NCBI GenBank assembly: GCA_963839535.1
Contig: CAWIVF010000010.1
Coordinates: 62,001 to 126,000 of the forward strand
Reading direction: 5' to 3'
Length of the DNA: 64,000 nucleotides
From: RHKX01 sp963839535
GTDB taxonomy: Bacteria; Actinomycetota; Thermoleophilia; Solirubrobacterales; 70-9
Shown here: positions 8,124 through 16,337 of the stretch, piece after piece
Layout of the letters: each line of letters opens with the position of its first letter
Numbering within the stretch: the stretch's first letter is position 1
Position numbers and translations under genes: made by a program
The notes under the pieces: model-generated
Database searches by the model: none
Seen by the model: only the letters and a program-made list of their open reading frames with translations
What the model was told of the DNA's origin: nothing

Positions 8124-9005
8124 TTGGTAATCGATCTCAGTTTAGCCCGGGACCTCCAGCCGTCAATCGCCACCTTGCTCGACCCCTTCCAGCTCCCCTT
8201 CATGCAGCGCGCGGCCCTCGAGGTGGTGCTCCTCGCACCGCTCGCGGGCGTGCTCGGAGCGCAGATCGTCCTGCGCCGCCTCGCCTTCTTCACCCACGGC
8301 GTGGGCGCGGCGGCCTTCCCCGGCCTGGTGGTCGCCGGGCCGGCCGGGATCCCCCCCGCGTTGGCCGCGCTCGGCGTCGGCGCCGGGTTCGCCGGGCTGC
8401 TCGAGCGCCTGGCGCGGCGGCGCGGGCTCGCCTACGACGCGGCCACCGCCCTGCTCCTCGTGCTCGCCCTCGCCGTCGGGATCGTCCTCGCCAGCGACGT
8501 CTTCGAGTCCGGGGCCGGCGTCGATCAGCTCCTCTTCGGCTCGCTGCTCGCGGTCGGCGACGCCGAGCTGGCGGGAACGGCCGCGGCCCTGGCGGCGGCG
8601 CTGCTCGCCGCCGCGATCGCCCGGCGCGCATGGATCGCCGCGGGCTTCGACCCGGCGACGAGCGCGGTCGGCGGGATCGACCCGCGCCTCGCCGACTGGC
8701 TTCTCGTCGGCTCGATCACCGTCGCGGTCGTCGCCTCGCTCGACGCGATCGGGGCCCTTCTCGTCGGCGGCCTGCTGATCGTGCCGGCCGCGATCGCCAG
8801 GCTCTTCGCGCGCAGCGTCGCCGAGCTCGAGCTCGGCGCGGCGGCGATCGCGCTCGCCCTCGGGATCGGGGGCCTGCTGCTGGCATACGAGCTCGACGTG
8901 CCTCCCGGAGCGGCGATCGCCGTCCTCGGGGGAGCGGCGTTCGCGCTCGGCCTCACCTGCCGCTCGCTGGTCATGACGCTCCGCCCGCGCGGGAGCGCGG
9001 CATGA
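8124..9005 (+). CDS. Metal ABC transporter permease (ZnuB family), first copy
   Basis: A 293-residue integral membrane permease of the ABC-3 family with eight or so hydrophobic segments. Conserved cues are FMQRAALEVVLLAPLAGVLGAQIVLRRLAF near the N-terminus (positions about 26-55) and GALLVGGLLIVPAAIARL in the C-terminal half. It carries Zn2+ (or Mn2+) across the membrane. The TTG start at 8124 is accepted because no better in-frame start lies nearby and the operator geometry mirrors znuA; an internal ATG at residue 27 is the alternative. Its stop overlaps the ATPase start (ATGA, 9002-9005). Confidence 0.85.
   Translation: MVIDLSLARDLQPSIATLLDPFQLPFMQRAALEVVLLAPLAGVLGAQIVLRRLAFFTHGVGAAAFPGLVVAGPAGIPPALAALGVGAGFAGLLERLARRRGLAYDAATALLLVLALAVGIVLASDVFESGAGVDQLLFGSLLAVGDAELAGTAAALAAALLAAAIARRAWIAAGFDPATSAVGGIDPRLADWLLVGSITVAVVASLDAIGALLVGGLLIVPAAIARLFARSVAELELGAAAIALALGIGGLLLAYELDVPPGAAIAVLGGAAFALGLTCRSLVMTLRPRGSAA
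8125..8139. promoter_or_regulatory. Candidate Zur operator overlapping the first znuB start
   Basis: TGGTAATCGATCTCA matches the znuA-start site as TGGxAATCxxTCTCA. It starts one base inside the TTG start codon (8124), the same geometry as at znuA, where the operator begins one base inside the GTG. The repeated placement is the main support. Confidence 0.6.
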
Positions 9006-9760
9006 GCGCCGAGGCGTCATCGCCGCCCCTGCGGGTGAGGGGGCTGAGCGCCGGCTACGGCGCCGGCGACCCGGCCCTCACGGGCCTGAGCTTCGAGGTG
9101 CCGGCCGCCCGCACCGTGGCGGTGCTCGGGCCGAACGGCGGCGGCAAGACCACCCTCTTCCGCGCCCTGCTCGGCCAGATCCCGCACCGTGAGGGCGAGG
9201 TCGACGTCGCCGGCGCGGTCGCCTACGTCCCCCAGACGGAGCGGGCGAGCCTCGACTTCCCGGTGAGCGCGCTCGACGTGGTCCTGATGGGCACCTACCC
9301 CACCGTCCCCTGGTACCGGCGGATCGGCCGCGACCAGCGCCGGACGGCGGCGGCGGCCCTCGATCGCGTCGGGCTGGCCGATCGCGGATCCACCCGCTTC
9401 GGCGAGCTCTCGGGTGGGCAGCGGCAGCGCGTCCTGATCGCTCGCGCGCTGGCCCAGGGGTCGCGCGTGCTCCTGCTCGACGAGCCACTGAGCGGCGTCG
9501 ACCGGCCCGCCGGCGAGCAGATCCTGCGGATCCTCGGCGAGCTCCGCGACGAGGGGCACGTGGTGCTCGTCTCGACCCATGACATCGAGCAGGCGCGGTC
9601 GTTCGACCTCGTCCTCTGCCTGAACCGATCGCAGATCGCGTTCGGGCCTCCCGCCGAAGCGCTGAGCGCGGCGGTCCTGCGGGACACCTACGGCGGCGAG
9701 CTGATCGTCCTCCCCGACGGCGCCCAGGCCGTCGTCGTCCAGCACCACCACCACGGCTGA
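9002..9760 (+). CDS. znuC: Metal ABC transporter ATP-binding protein (ZnuC family)
   Basis: A 252-residue ABC ATPase. It has Walker A GPNGGGKTT near residue 44, a Q-loop in AYVPQTE, signature LSGGQRQRV, Walker B VLLLDEPLSGVD and the H-loop VSTHD. The C-terminus ends in a natural His run (QHHHHG) often seen in zinc or nickel transport proteins. It lies between two permease genes and probably energises both. The start overlaps the preceding permease stop by ATGA. Confidence 0.9.
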   Translation: MSAEASSPPLRVRGLSAGYGAGDPALTGLSFEVPAARTVAVLGPNGGGKTTLFRALLGQIPHREGEVDVAGAVAYVPQTERASLDFPVSALDVVLMGTYPTVPWYRRIGRDQRRTAAAALDRVGLADRGSTRFGELSGGQRQRVLIARALAQGSRVLLLDEPLSGVDRPAGEQILRILGELRDEGHVVLVSTHDIEQARSFDLVLCLNRSQIAFGPPAEALSAAVLRDTYGGELIVLPDGAQAVVVQHHHHG

Positions 9761-9772
9761 GGCGGCGGTCAC

Positions 9773-10633
9773 GTGATCGAAACCCTGATCGACCCGTTCA
9801 GCCAGGGCATCGGCCAGCGGGCGCTGCTCGAGCTGGTGCTGCTCGGCTCCGTCTGCGGGCCGCTCGGCGTCTGGGTGGTCCTCTACCGGCAGAGCTACGC
9901 CGCCGAGTCCCTCGCTCACTCGATGCTCCCGGGACTCGTCGTCGCCGCGCTGATCGGCGCCCCGCTCGGGCTCGGCGCCGCCGCGGGCCTGGCCGTCGCC
10001 GCCGTCTGCATCGCCGCCGCGACCCGGCAGCGGGCGGTCAGCGCCGACGTCGCGGTCGCCGTGACGATCACCTCGCTCTTCGGGCTCGGCACCCTGCTCG
10101 CCCTCTCGCCGGAGGCGCCGCTGCGACTCGGCGAGATCCTCTTCGGCGATCCGCTCAGCGTGACGGGCGAGGATCTGGCCGCCTCCGCGGCGCTGGCGCT
10201 GCTCCTCGGCGCCGGCCTCCTCGCCGGGTTCAGGCCGCTGGCGCTCGCCGCCTTCGATCCGGCCACCGCCCGCAACCTCGGCGCCGACCCGGGCCGCGCC
10301 GGACTCGCGCTGCTGGCGCTGCTCGCCCTGACGACCCTGATCGCGGTCCAGGCGCTCGGCAACCTGCTGGTGGTCGCGATCGTGGTCGCGCCGGCCGCCG
10401 CGGCGCTGCGGCTCACCCACCGCCTCTCCACCGCCCTGATCGCGGCCGCCGCGATCGCGGTCGGCTCCGGCGTGGCCGGCCTCTACCTGAGCTTCTACGC
10501 GGACCTCGCCGCGGGAGCCTCGATCGCGATCTGCGCCTGCGTGGCGTTCCTGCTCACCCTGCCGCTGGGCGGCGCGGCGGTCGAGCGCGGCCCGGCCGGC
10601 TCGCCGGTGGAGTCGCTCGGCTCGGCCGGGTGA
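9773..10633 (+). CDS. Metal ABC transporter permease (ZnuB family), second copy
   Basis: A 286-residue ABC-3 family permease. The N-terminus (GQRALLELVLLGSVCGPLG, about residues 14-32) aligns with the first permease, and the C-terminal half has LGNLLVVAIVVAPAAAALRL. The GTG start at 9773 lies 12 bases after the znuC stop. Two non-identical permeases flanking one ATPase suggest a heterodimeric channel rather than the homodimer of E. coli ZnuB. Zinc specificity comes from znuA and zur. Transcription probably ends before the oppositely oriented tRNA-Leu. Confidence 0.85.
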   Translation: MIETLIDPFSQGIGQRALLELVLLGSVCGPLGVWVVLYRQSYAAESLAHSMLPGLVVAALIGAPLGLGAAAGLAVAAVCIAAATRQRAVSADVAVAVTITSLFGLGTLLALSPEAPLRLGEILFGDPLSVTGEDLAASAALALLLGAGLLAGFRPLALAAFDPATARNLGADPGRAGLALLALLALTTLIAVQALGNLLVVAIVVAPAAAALRLTHRLSTALIAAAAIAVGSGVAGLYLSFYADLAAGASIAICACVAFLLTLPLGGAAVERGPAGSPVESLGSAG

Positions 10634-10653
10634 GCGAGCGGGCACAGGTCCAG

Positions 10654-10737
<84 letters not shown>

Positions 10738-10790
10738 GGGACCGGAGAATCTAGCGACTCGGCCGCCACGGCTGCGATCATTGCGCCCGC

Positions 10791-11862
10791 ATGCGGGTTG
10801 GGCTTGTCTTGGGGGCAGGGGGCGTCCAGGGCGGCGCCTGGCTCACGGGCGCCCTCGCCGCGATCGCCGAGGAGACGGGCTGGGACCCCGCCACCGCCGA
10901 CTACATCGTCGGCACCTCCGCCGGGTCGATGATCGGATCGCTCCTCGCCGCCGGCCTTCCCCCGTGGTTCATGGTGGCCCACTCGGCGGGTGAGACGTTC
11001 GAGGGCATGTACGACGCGCGCGGCCGCGCGGCCGCCGACCAGGACCGCTCCGGCGGCGCCGTCTTCAAGCGGGAGCCGGGCGCCCTGCCGATCTTCCCCG
11101 GCTCGCCCTCGCTGATCGCCCGCAGCCTGCTCAGGCCCCACCGGCACACGCCGGCCGGACTGGTCAGCGGCTGGGCGCCGCGCGGGATCGTCTCGAGCGA
11201 GCCGCTGCGCGAGATCATCCGCAGCGTCGTGCCCGGCGGCTGGACGCCGCACCCGAACCACTGGGTCGTCGCCTGCGACTACGCGACCGGGCGTCGCGTC
11301 TGCTTCGGCCGCGCGGGCGCACCGCGGGCGCAGCTCGAGGACGCCGTCGCCGCCTCCTGCGCGATCCCCGGCTTCTACCGGCCCGTCCGGATCGGCGGCC
11401 GCCTCTACGTCGACGGCGGGATCTGGTCCACCTCGAACCTGGACGTCCTGCGGGGCCGTGACCTCGACCTCGTGATCTGCTTCAACCCGACCTCCTCGCT
11501 GCATCCCGTGCGGGCCCTGAACCCGGCTGGCCGCCTTCGGCCTGCTCTTCAGCAAGGCCAGCGGCCGGCGGCTCGGCTCGGAGGCCAAGCGGCTGCGGGC
11601 GGAGGGCACCGACGTCGTCCTGATCCAGCCGACCGACCGGGACCTCGACACGATGGGCGTGAACCTGATGAAGAGCCGCAACCGCAACGAGGTGATCGCC
11701 GTGGCGCGGGAGACGACGGCAGCCCAGCTGGCCGAGCCGGGCGTCGCCGAGTCACTGGCCTCGCTGCCGCCGGGCGATCCCGACATGACCAGCCGCCCGA
11801 CCAGGCCCAGCTACGAGTGGCCCGGCCTCGAGGATCTCGCCGCCAGGGTGGGCGGAGCCTGA
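10791..11862 (+). CDS. Patatin-like phospholipase / esterase, one frame break
   Basis: A lipid acyl hydrolase of the patatin family with a Ser-Asp dyad. The oxyanion-hole motif GAGGVQGG is near residue 8, the nucleophile elbow GTSAGS near residue 42, and the catalytic DGG in LYVDGGIWS. The frame shifts by one base near 11525-11535 and the C-terminal 110 residues (GLLFSKASGRRLG to the TGA at 11862) follow in another frame. Both parts are typical of bacterial single-domain patatins of about 350 residues. There is no signal peptide, so it is probably cytoplasmic or peripheral. Confidence 0.85.
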
Positions 11863-11934
11863 GCCGCGGGGCGTTTCCGGTGCCCCCTCTGCGGGAAAAC
11901 CCCCGACGAGACCACGATCCGACAGGAGGGGACC

Positions 11935-12159
11935 ATGGCAAAGGATCACGGCCCGAGCGTCAAGAACGACAAGCAGTACGAGGGCCTGAAGAAGAAGGGC
12001 ATGAGCAAGGAGCGCGCCGCCAAGATCGCCAACTCGGAGGGCGCTTCGAAGCGGGGCGGCAAGAACTCCGGCGGGGGCGACTCCGGCGGCGGATCCGGCG
12101 GCGGCAGCAAGGAAGGCCAGCGCAAGGGCGGACGCAAGGGCGGCAAGAAGTCGTCCTGA
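11935..12159 (+). CDS. Small basic DUF7218-type protein
   Basis: A 74-residue protein starting at ATG 11935 behind a strong GGAGGGG. The N-terminus MAKDHGPSVKNDKQYEGL and GMSKERAAKIAN match a widespread actinobacterial family usually labelled DUF7218 or Rho-termination-factor-like. The C-terminal half is Gly-Ser-Lys rich and probably disordered, with RKGGRKGGKKSS at the end. Function unknown; the charge suggests nucleic acid association. Confidence 0.75.
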   Translation: MAKDHGPSVKNDKQYEGLKKKGMSKERAAKIANSEGASKRGGKNSGGGDSGGGSGGGSKEGQRKGGRKGGKKSS

Positions 12160-12237
12160 TCGTCATGCTTCGGGGGAGCCACGGGCCGCCGGCAGGCTGA
12201 AGAGCGGCGACGGTGGTGGACGACGGAGGAAGTAGGA

Positions 12238-12273
12238 GGCGCCCGGTGCCTCGGGGGATAGGCACCGAGCGCC
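12238..12273 (+). terminator. Strong GC hairpin between the DUF7218 and TetR genes
   Basis: GGCGCCCGGTGCC (12238-12250) and GGCACCGAGCGCC (12261-12273) pair at 12 of 13 positions around a 10-nt loop. It lies 79 bases after the DUF7218 stop and 40 bases before the TetR start. No U-tract follows, so it may be an inefficient or Rho-assisted terminator, or a leader structure of the TetR gene. Confidence 0.5.
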
Positions 12274-12312
12274 AGAAACGGAACACTACAGACCCGTTTA
12301 GAGTCAGATCAA

Positions 12313-12906
12313 GTGACATCCGCACACAAAGGGACACGGGAGGACGCACGCCGCAATCGCGAGGCGGTGATCGACGCGTCCCTGGAGCTCCTCTCGGAGC
12401 AGCCGACCGCGACGATGGGCGCCATCGCCGAGCACTCGGGGCTCGGCCGCACGACCGTCTATCGCCACTTCGCCAGCCGTGAGGAGCTGGTCCGAGCGCT
12501 GTTCGAGCGGGTCGTCGGTGAGGCGCGCGAGGCGACCATCGAGGTGCTGTCGCGCGACGCGTCGGTCGCCGAGATCCTGCGCGCCCTCGGCCCCGCCTTC
12601 GTCGGCATCGGCCGGCGCTTCCAGTTCCTCGACGGCCTGCGGAGCGTCGGCGACGAGGTGATCGCGGAGAGCACGACCGACCCGACCGATCCGCTCCGGG
12701 CCTACCTGACGGAGGCGCAGGAGCGCGGCGAGGTTCCGGCCTCGATGCCGATCCAGTGGATCCTCAGCTGCATCAACGGCCTGGCGATGGGGACGATGAC
12801 CGAGGTGATCGCCGGCCGCATCGACGCCGACGCCGCCGGGGCGAGGCTCGGCGAGGTCTTCGCCCGCTCGTTCGCCGCCGAGACCGCGTCGAACACCCGA
12901 CGTTCA
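12313..12906 (+). CDS. TetR-family transcriptional regulator, 3' end uncertain
   Basis: Begins at GTG 12313. Residues about 10-55 form the TetR DNA-binding domain (RREAVIDASLELLSE, MGAIAEHSGLGRTTVYRHFASREELVRALF). The C-terminal ligand domain (SCINGLAMGTMTEVIAG, FARSFAAETA) runs to about residue 195. No in-frame stop is found until 13494, which would put 590 bases over an oppositely coded conserved gene. I therefore set a nominal end at 12906, where the neighbour's stop lies and TetR-like sequence ceases; an indel hiding the true stop is likely. Targets unknown. Confidence 0.75.
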
Positions 12907-13212
12907 GCGCCCGACCAGTTCCTCCGGCACGACGTAGAAGAGCGTCGGCGCGGGACCCGGCTTCAGCGCCGCCTCCGCCCCGAGGGTCAGCGACCGGGTC
13001 CGCTCGACCGGGAGAACCTCGACGCCGCGCTCGGCGAGCAGGCGATCGACGAGCTCCGCCTCCTCCCCCGTTTCGACGCCGACCTCGTCGAGGACCGCCT
13101 CGCGGTTGATCGTCAGGTGGCCCGGGGGCGTCGGCAGGTGCGTGTTGGGCAGGACCCGCCGGAGCGCATCGCGGACCTCGCGCTCGCTGATCGGTGGCCT
13201 CGATTCGCTCAC
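12904..13212 (-). CDS. Small protein coupled to acyl-CoA carboxyltransferase
   Basis: A 102-residue protein starting at GTG 13212, which overlaps the carboxyltransferase stop as GTGA. It reads VSESRPPISEREVRDALRRVLPN, then TPPGHLTINREAVLDEV, and ends FYVVPEELVGR. I do not recognise the family. The coupling suggests a subunit or regulator of the carboxyltransferase. It is longer than and unlike the epsilon subunits of Streptomyces acyl-CoA carboxylases, so that name is not applied. Confidence 0.6.
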   Translation of the reverse strand: MSESRPPISEREVRDALRRVLPNTHLPTPPGHLTINREAVLDEVGVETGEEAELVDRLLAERGVEVLPVERTRSLTLGAEAALKPGPAPTLFYVVPEELVGR

Positions 13213-14758
13213 CAGGCGTCGACCGTCCGGTTGCTCGGCCGGGGCGTCCCGGCCGCGGCGAGGGTCGCGGCGATCAGGCCGCGGGTCTCCGCCGGGTCGA
13301 TCACGTCGTCGAGCTCGAAGAGCTGCGCCGCGTTGATCGCCCGCGCGTTCTCCTGGGCCGCCGCGGTGAGGTCGCGGACGCGCCCTCCCGCTCGTCCTCG
13401 TCCTCGATCGCCTCGAGCTCCTTGCGCAGCGCCAGGCGGACCGCTCCCTCGAGGCCCATCGGGCCGAGGTGGGCCCCCGGCCAGGCGACGGTGAGCAGCG
13501 GCTCGTGCAGGCTTCCCCCGAACATCGCCTGCGCGCCGAGGCCGTACGCACGGCGCAGCACCACGCCGATCAGGGGAACGCTCAGCGCCGCCCCGGCGAT
13601 CAGCAGGCGCGACGTGTGGCGGACGAGCGCGGTCGCCTCCTGATCGGGCCCGACGATGAAGCCCGGCGTGTCGACGAGGGAGATCACCGGCAGGCCGAAC
13701 GCCTCGCAGAGCTGCAGGAAGCGCGCCGCCTTGTCGGAGGACGCGGCGGTGATCGTGCCGGCGTAGTGCTTCGTGTTGTTGGCGATGACGCCCACCGGGC
13801 GGCCCTCGATCCGTGCGAGCGCCGTGACCATCTCCGGGGCGAAGCGCTGGCCGCAGCACGGTGACCGAGTCGACGTCGGCGAGGCCCTCGATCACCGGGA
13901 CGACGTCGTAGGCGCGCCGGGGGCTCTCGGGCAGCAGGTCCCGCAGCGCCGTCTGGTCGGGAGCGGTGAACTCGGCGCCCGGCAGCGTGAAGTACCCGAG
14001 CAGCTCCTTCGCCGCGACGACGGCCTCGGCCTCGTCGGCGACGACCAGGTCGACGACGCCGTTGGGCTCCTGCATCGACATCGGCCCGACCTCGTCGGGG
14101 TGGACGTCGCCGAGCCCGCCGCCGGCGATCATCGCCGGGCCCCCCATGCCGAGCGAGGCGTTCTCGGTGGCGACGATCAGGTCGGCGCACCCGGCGATCA
14201 CCGCGTTGCCGGCGAAGCAGCGGCCATGGACGATCGCGATCCGCGGCACCTTCCCCGAGAGGCCGGCCCAGAGGGCGAACGCGCGCACGTGCAGCGCCGA
14301 GACGACCGGGACGTCGGTGTCGCCCGGGCGCCCGCCGCCGCCCTCGGCGAAGAAGACGACCGGCAGGCGCATCCGCTCGATCAGCTCGAACAGCCGGTCC
14401 TTCTTGTCGTGGCCGAGCGCGCCCTGCGTCCCCGCCAGCACGGTGTAGTCGTAGGCGAGCACCGCACAGGGCCGGCCGTCGATGCGGGCCGTCCCGGCGA
14501 GCAGGCCGTCGCCGGGCGTGGCTGCGATCAGGTCATCGAGGTCGCGGCGCTGGCGCTGCGCGGCGATCGCGAAGCGCCCGTACTCGACCCAGGAGCCGGG
14601 ATCGATGAGGTCGGCGATGTTCTCGCGCGCGGTCCGGCCGCCGCGATCATGGCGCTTGGCGACCGCATCGGGCCGCGCGGCGTCCTCGGTGAGCGCGCGG
14701 CGCCGCAGCAGCTCGGCGAGGTCGTCGTCGTTGGCGGTCGGCTCGGCGATGGCTGCAT
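13209..14758 (-). CDS. Acyl-CoA carboxylase carboxyltransferase (beta) subunit, several frame breaks
   Basis: Biotin-dependent carboxyltransferase of the crotonase-like family, about 515 residues. N-terminal cues: RENIADLIDPGSWVEYG and LAYDYTVLAGTQG. Acyl-CoA/oxyanion regions: GRCFAGNAVIAGCADLIV and GGGGLGDVHP-like segments. C-terminal half: TKHYAGTITAASSDKAARF, SLVDTPGFIVG. The frame breaks near 14750 (one base missing just after the ATG at 14758), near 13855 and near 13375, with conserved sequence on each side. The biotin carrier and carboxylase subunits are not in this window. It could act on acetyl-, propionyl- or another acyl-CoA; the sequence does not decide. Confidence 0.75.
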
Positions 14759-14820
14759 CCTTTCAGCGGACGGAGATCCTCCGCCTGCTTGCCGAGGGCG
14801 GGCCTGGGTAGGTCCTCCGC

Positions 14821-15566
14821 ATGAAGCTCGGAGCCCAGGAGGTCGGCCGAGTGGGGCTCGGCACGAACCGCCTCACCAACACCGCCGAGAATCGCTCATT
14901 CCTGAAGGAGGCCGTCGCCGCCGGGCTCGATCACATCGATACCGCGCACCTATATACGGGGGGTGAGAGCGAGCGCACGATCGGAGCGGCGCTCGCCCCT
15001 TCCCCGATCACCTCACCGTCGCGACCAAGGGCGGCTACAACGGCGGCGGGCTCGGTCGCCTGCGGGAGGAGATCGATCAGAGCCTCGAGTCGCTGGGGAC
15101 CGACTCGATCGATCTCTTCTATCTGCATCGGATCGATCCGGAGACCCCTCTCGAGGAGACCCTCGGCCTGCTCGCCGAGCTCCGCGATGCGGGGAAGCTG
15201 CGGAACATCGGCATCTCGGACGTCTCGATCGGCGAGATCGGCACGGCCCGCGACGTCGTCGAGATCGCCGCGGTCCAGAACGAGTTCAACCTCGATCAGC
15301 AGGAGGACGACGCCGTCGACCTCTGCGCCAGCGAGGGCATCGCCTACGTCCCGTTCTTTCCCCTGCGCGGGGGCGGCAGGGCCGTCGACGAGATCGCCTC
15401 GGCACATGGCGTGAGCGCGAACGCGGTCAAGATCGCGTGGCTGCTCAGGCGCTCGCCGGCGATCGCGCCGATCCCGGGGACGCTGTCGCTCGAGCACCTG
15501 CGGGAGAACCTCGCGGCCGTCGACCTCGAGCTGTCGGACGACGAGTTCGAGCGGCTCTGCGCCTAG
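14821..15566 (+). CDS. Aldo/keto reductase, one frame break
   Basis: NADPH-dependent aldo/keto reductase of about 248 residues, slightly short for the family. It has LGTNRLTN at the start, DTAHLYTGGESERTIG containing the catalytic Asp and Tyr, LGTDSIDLFYLHRID, IGISDVSIGEI, and the cofactor-binding end AIAPIPGTLSLEHLRENL. The frame shifts near 15000 between the Asp/Tyr region and the substrate loop. The stop TAG shares a CTAG palindrome (15563-15566) with the stop of the convergent gene. Substrate unknown. Confidence 0.82.
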
Positions 15567-16012
15567 GGCTCGAGCCCCTTCTCGCGTAGCTCCGCCTGAG
15601 CCTCGGGCGTCTTCGAGCCGTCGGTGACGCCGACGGCGCGGAGGGCGGCATCGCTCTTGATCATCTGGATGTCGGCGTACTCGACGATCTCGATCCGGTT
15701 GCCGAAGGGATCGCGGAAGTCGAGGCCGCGGCCGGGCAGGATCTCGATGCCGTTGGCCTCGAGGGCCTCGCGGACCGCCTGCTTGTCGTCGACGACGAGA
15801 CCGAAGTGGCGGTCCTCGTCCGGCGGCTGCCGGCGCGGCACCGACAGGGCGATGAACTGATCACCGGCGTCGATGAACGCCATCGAGTCCCCGAGGCGTC
15901 CGCGCAGCTCGAACCCGAACAGCCGCCGGTAGAAGGCGATGGCCTCGTCGAGGTCGTCGACCTCCAGGGCGACGTGGTTGATGCCCACGAGTCGGGCGGC
16001 CGGCTGGGTCAC
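15563..16012 (-). CDS. VOC (glyoxalase/bleomycin-resistance fold) family protein
   Basis: A 149-residue single VOC module. It has VGINHVALEVDDLDEAIAFY at the N-terminus (first metal His), MAFIDAGDQFIALS, HFGLVVDD (second His region) and FRDPFGNRIEIVEYAD (Glu ligand) in the second half. The GTG start at 16012 is chosen because it places the conserved motif at the usual distance; the frame stays open further upstream without family similarity. It may be a lyase, dioxygenase or resistance protein; no substrate is evident. Confidence 0.8.
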   Translation of the reverse strand: MTQPAARLVGINHVALEVDDLDEAIAFYRRLFGFELRGRLGDSMAFIDAGDQFIALSVPRRQPPDEDRHFGLVVDDKQAVREALEANGIEILPGRGLDFRDPFGNRIEIVEYADIQMIKSDAALRAVGVTDGSKTPEAQAELREKGLEP

Positions 16013-16337
16013 GAGGCTCCCTCGAGCATTGAAGACATTGGCACGCCACACGATGGCCCAAAAGGAGTCTGCTTTGCATGGAGCGCATTTCTGTTGGGAG
16101 ACGGAGCGGCTCGGCCCGACCCTACTTTCGGGTCTGGGATGTGTAGGGTGCACATAACAAAGGATCAAACTGGGGGGAGCAGGGATGGCAGGCAGGTTTT
16201 CGGGTCTCGAAACCGAAGCAGGACCTTGGTGGTTGCTGCCGCGCTGATGGCGTCAGGCGAGTACGAGGCCGGCGAGGACACGAATGACCTCGACGCTGTT
16301 GACCTTGAGAGTCAGCCAAAGAGAAGAGGAGTTAAGC
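16013..16337. other. Gene-poor stretch with lower GC
   Basis: No convincing gene. Base composition is clearly less GC-biased than the surroundings. The last 20 bases carry AGAAGAGGAG, a ribosome-binding site for the secreted-protein start at 16338. A short ATG-initiated reading frame at 16185 stops within about 20 codons. Confidence 0.5.
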
